Shown here one piece after another: positions 62,391-64,000 of a DNA stretch of 64,000 nucleotides. A model generated the notes under the pieces. That model saw only the letters and a program-made list of their open reading frames with translations. It made no database searches and was not told the DNA's origin. The stretch is from positions 1 to 64,000 of the forward strand of contig JADFUC010001763.1 of NCBI GenBank assembly GCA_019722365.1. Reading direction: 5' to 3'. The stretch is from Lithospermum erythrorhizon. Taxonomy: Eukaryota > Streptophyta > Magnoliopsida > Boraginales > Boraginaceae. Both the position numbers and the translations under genes were made by a program. How positions within the stretch are numbered: the stretch's first letter is position 1; every line of letters starts with the position of its first letter.

Positions 62391-64000
62391 GTCATCAAGT
62401 TCATTTATTTTATCAATTGACGGCAGATTGACGTAGTCATAATTAATTAGATTGATTCATGATTTGTATATTCAATCGATGAATATATAATATGAAAACA
62501 ACCCCATTTTATATCATACCGAATCATCATTTCATTGTATTGATTTTGATGACCGTATTTTTTAATTGTTTCATGAAACGAAAGCGGATTAAAACTTTAT
62601 CGTAATAACACTCAGATTTAATTCGGCGTAATTATTTTCATTTTACAGTAGGGTTGTACTTTAAAAATTACAAAATTAAATTTCGGATTTATACTACTTA
62701 AAATTCATTAAATTTCTGAATTGTTTTGGGTTTAATCAAAAAACTAGAAGTGTTTTTGATGAAATTCCAATTTGACATGTTCAATAACGAGAGAGATATT
62801 TTGATCTTCAAAACAAAACTTCAGTAATTTTTTGAATTTTAGAGCCTAAATCATTTTATGCCAGAATAATCTTAAAAAACCGAAAACTAAACGAATACCA
62901 AATGAATAGAACTGCGCCGAATGCGGGCGGTCCTACGGCTGAATAAAGACGTTCCCGCCACTGACGCATTTCACCGTGTTTACTTGGCCACTGTGGCGCT
63001 GTGGTCGACCATGGGCGGCCGGAGGTCGGGTCGTATTGGCCGCTAAAGTTCGTCAGTCGCTTTTGAAAATCCTAAAACGCATTTTGTATGTAATTATTTT
63101 TGGCTTTTAAAATTATTGGTAATTATTAATTTTGCTTTAAATGTTAAATCATAAATTTTATTAAGACGATCAATATATCTTGAATGGTATTGAAGCTCGA
63201 TTTATTTCTTCTTTCATAATTATTTTCATTAATCGATAATTTTCAAAATATTTTCACAGAACTTTTAAATTTCGTAGTTAATTACTGTATGTTAATTATT
63301 CCATTTATTTAAGTGGTTGGTAATTATTTTAATAATTATCATTAATCATGTGAATATATTTAAATTGAAAATTTATATTAATTAAAAAATTAATTGTAAA
63401 ATAATGGTAATTAATTACCAATTATGAACACATTTATTTTCATTTCATTTAATATATAATTTTATTATTGCCATTTATTTGTTTTAATGTTTTGCCTATA
63501 TATAACAAGCATGAATGGAAATGGTATTGGATATTTAATTCATTTATTTATTTACTCAGTTCATGGTGATCGAAAATATCAGAACGACTTACTGAAGTCA
63601 GATTTTATCTTTGTATTCATTTACCCACAGTTCTACGTTGTCTATGCAAGCTGTTGTAATATAGTGATGCATCACGCGTAAGTATCAAGACAACATTTCC
63701 ACAAAACCAAGACTGAGAACTCAAGTTTCAAGAGCCATTAAAGTACTTACACTTAAAGCCATTGAATAAGATTTACAAGCATTTCACCCTTGTGTTGATT
63801 TACAGTCCTGTGGTCATATCTATCTCCTAAACGTGTTATTTATTTATTTTTCTTGCTTAAGTACGTTGTTTTAATACGCTATCTATGCATGGTTAAACAA
63901 GAATAACATTAATCTCACAAATTAAAATTAAACAAAGATCGTCAATCTTAAAGTCATAACCGCTTGCATCATCCGCAACACCGCACGGGCAGTGTTACGC

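Larger units (their letters stand above)
61372..64000 (+). mobile_element. Second copy of the nested copia family, 5' LTR and leader, runs off right edge
   Basis: 61372-62390 aligns with the reverse complement of the LTRs at 34417-35399 and 42236-43231, for example GAACTTAGTGTTCA (61448), CTCATGATAATTT (61492), TACAACTTACTATTAT and GAGCCTA (61576-61600). The LTR ends ACTTTGCA at 62390 and is followed by TCATCAAG, a weak primer-binding-site match. 62391-64000 aligns in order with the leader of the nested element, up to the near-gag motif at 63940-64000. gag and pol would lie beyond the window. Divergence from the nested copy is larger than between that copy's own LTRs. Confidence 0.8.

Overview
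This is nuclear DNA of a flowering plant (eudicot). The evidence is a cytosolic ribosomal protein S18 gene with plant-type introns and promoter motifs, a gene for a plant-specific PRONE-family Rop-GEF, a decayed coiled-coil NB-ARC-LRR resistance gene of the R1-like kind, and a dense background of plant Ty1/copia, Ty3/gypsy (Tat-like), LINE, hAT and MITE remains. The R1-like resistance gene weakly suggests an asterid, perhaps Lamiales; that is inference only.

Layout. 1-3.56 kb: decayed Ty1/copia pol (+), cut by the window edge. 4.2-6.4 kb: CC-NB-ARC-LRR pseudogene (+) that has lost its P-loop. 6.4-12.6 kb: very decayed repeats, with one copia-like polypurine tract (-) and one gypsy-like tract (+). 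12.8-16.6 kb: decayed hAT transposon (-) with recognisable BED finger and dimerisation domain. 19.5-21.9 kb: Rop-GEF gene (+). 22.7-25.15 kb: RPS18 gene (-), convergent with the Rop-GEF gene, with a MITE in its large intron. 25.1-30.6 kb: short repeats, a LINE relic (-) and an unassigned gene-like stretch (+).

31.0-48.0 kb is a nested retrotransposon block. A Tat-like gypsy element (-) is split by a complete but decayed copia element (-, 34417-43231), which has paired LTRs of about 1 kb, a polypurine tract, a probable primer-binding site and a 5-bp target duplication GGCCG. A second gypsy copy (+) starts head to head with the first near 44.0 kb and is truncated in integrase near 48.0 kb. 48-58.5 kb is AT-rich and holds MITEs, a LINE RNase H relic, simple repeats and a 0.9-kb inverted repeat. 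58.5-61.3 kb is a third gypsy copy (+). From 61.37 kb a second copy of the same copia family (+) begins with its 5' LTR and long leader and runs off the right edge.

Only RPS18 looks fully intact. Rop-GEF is intact from its second recognisable exon onward, but the exon that opens the PRONE domain carries frame breaks. All transposon reading frames are broken, largely by short deletions. I saw no CRISPR array, operon, tRNA or rRNA gene, and I found no convincing new cellular system. The best leads are the nested and head-to-head retroelement structure, the conserved copia leader, the hairpin-forming repeats, and the partly broken Rop-GEF gene.
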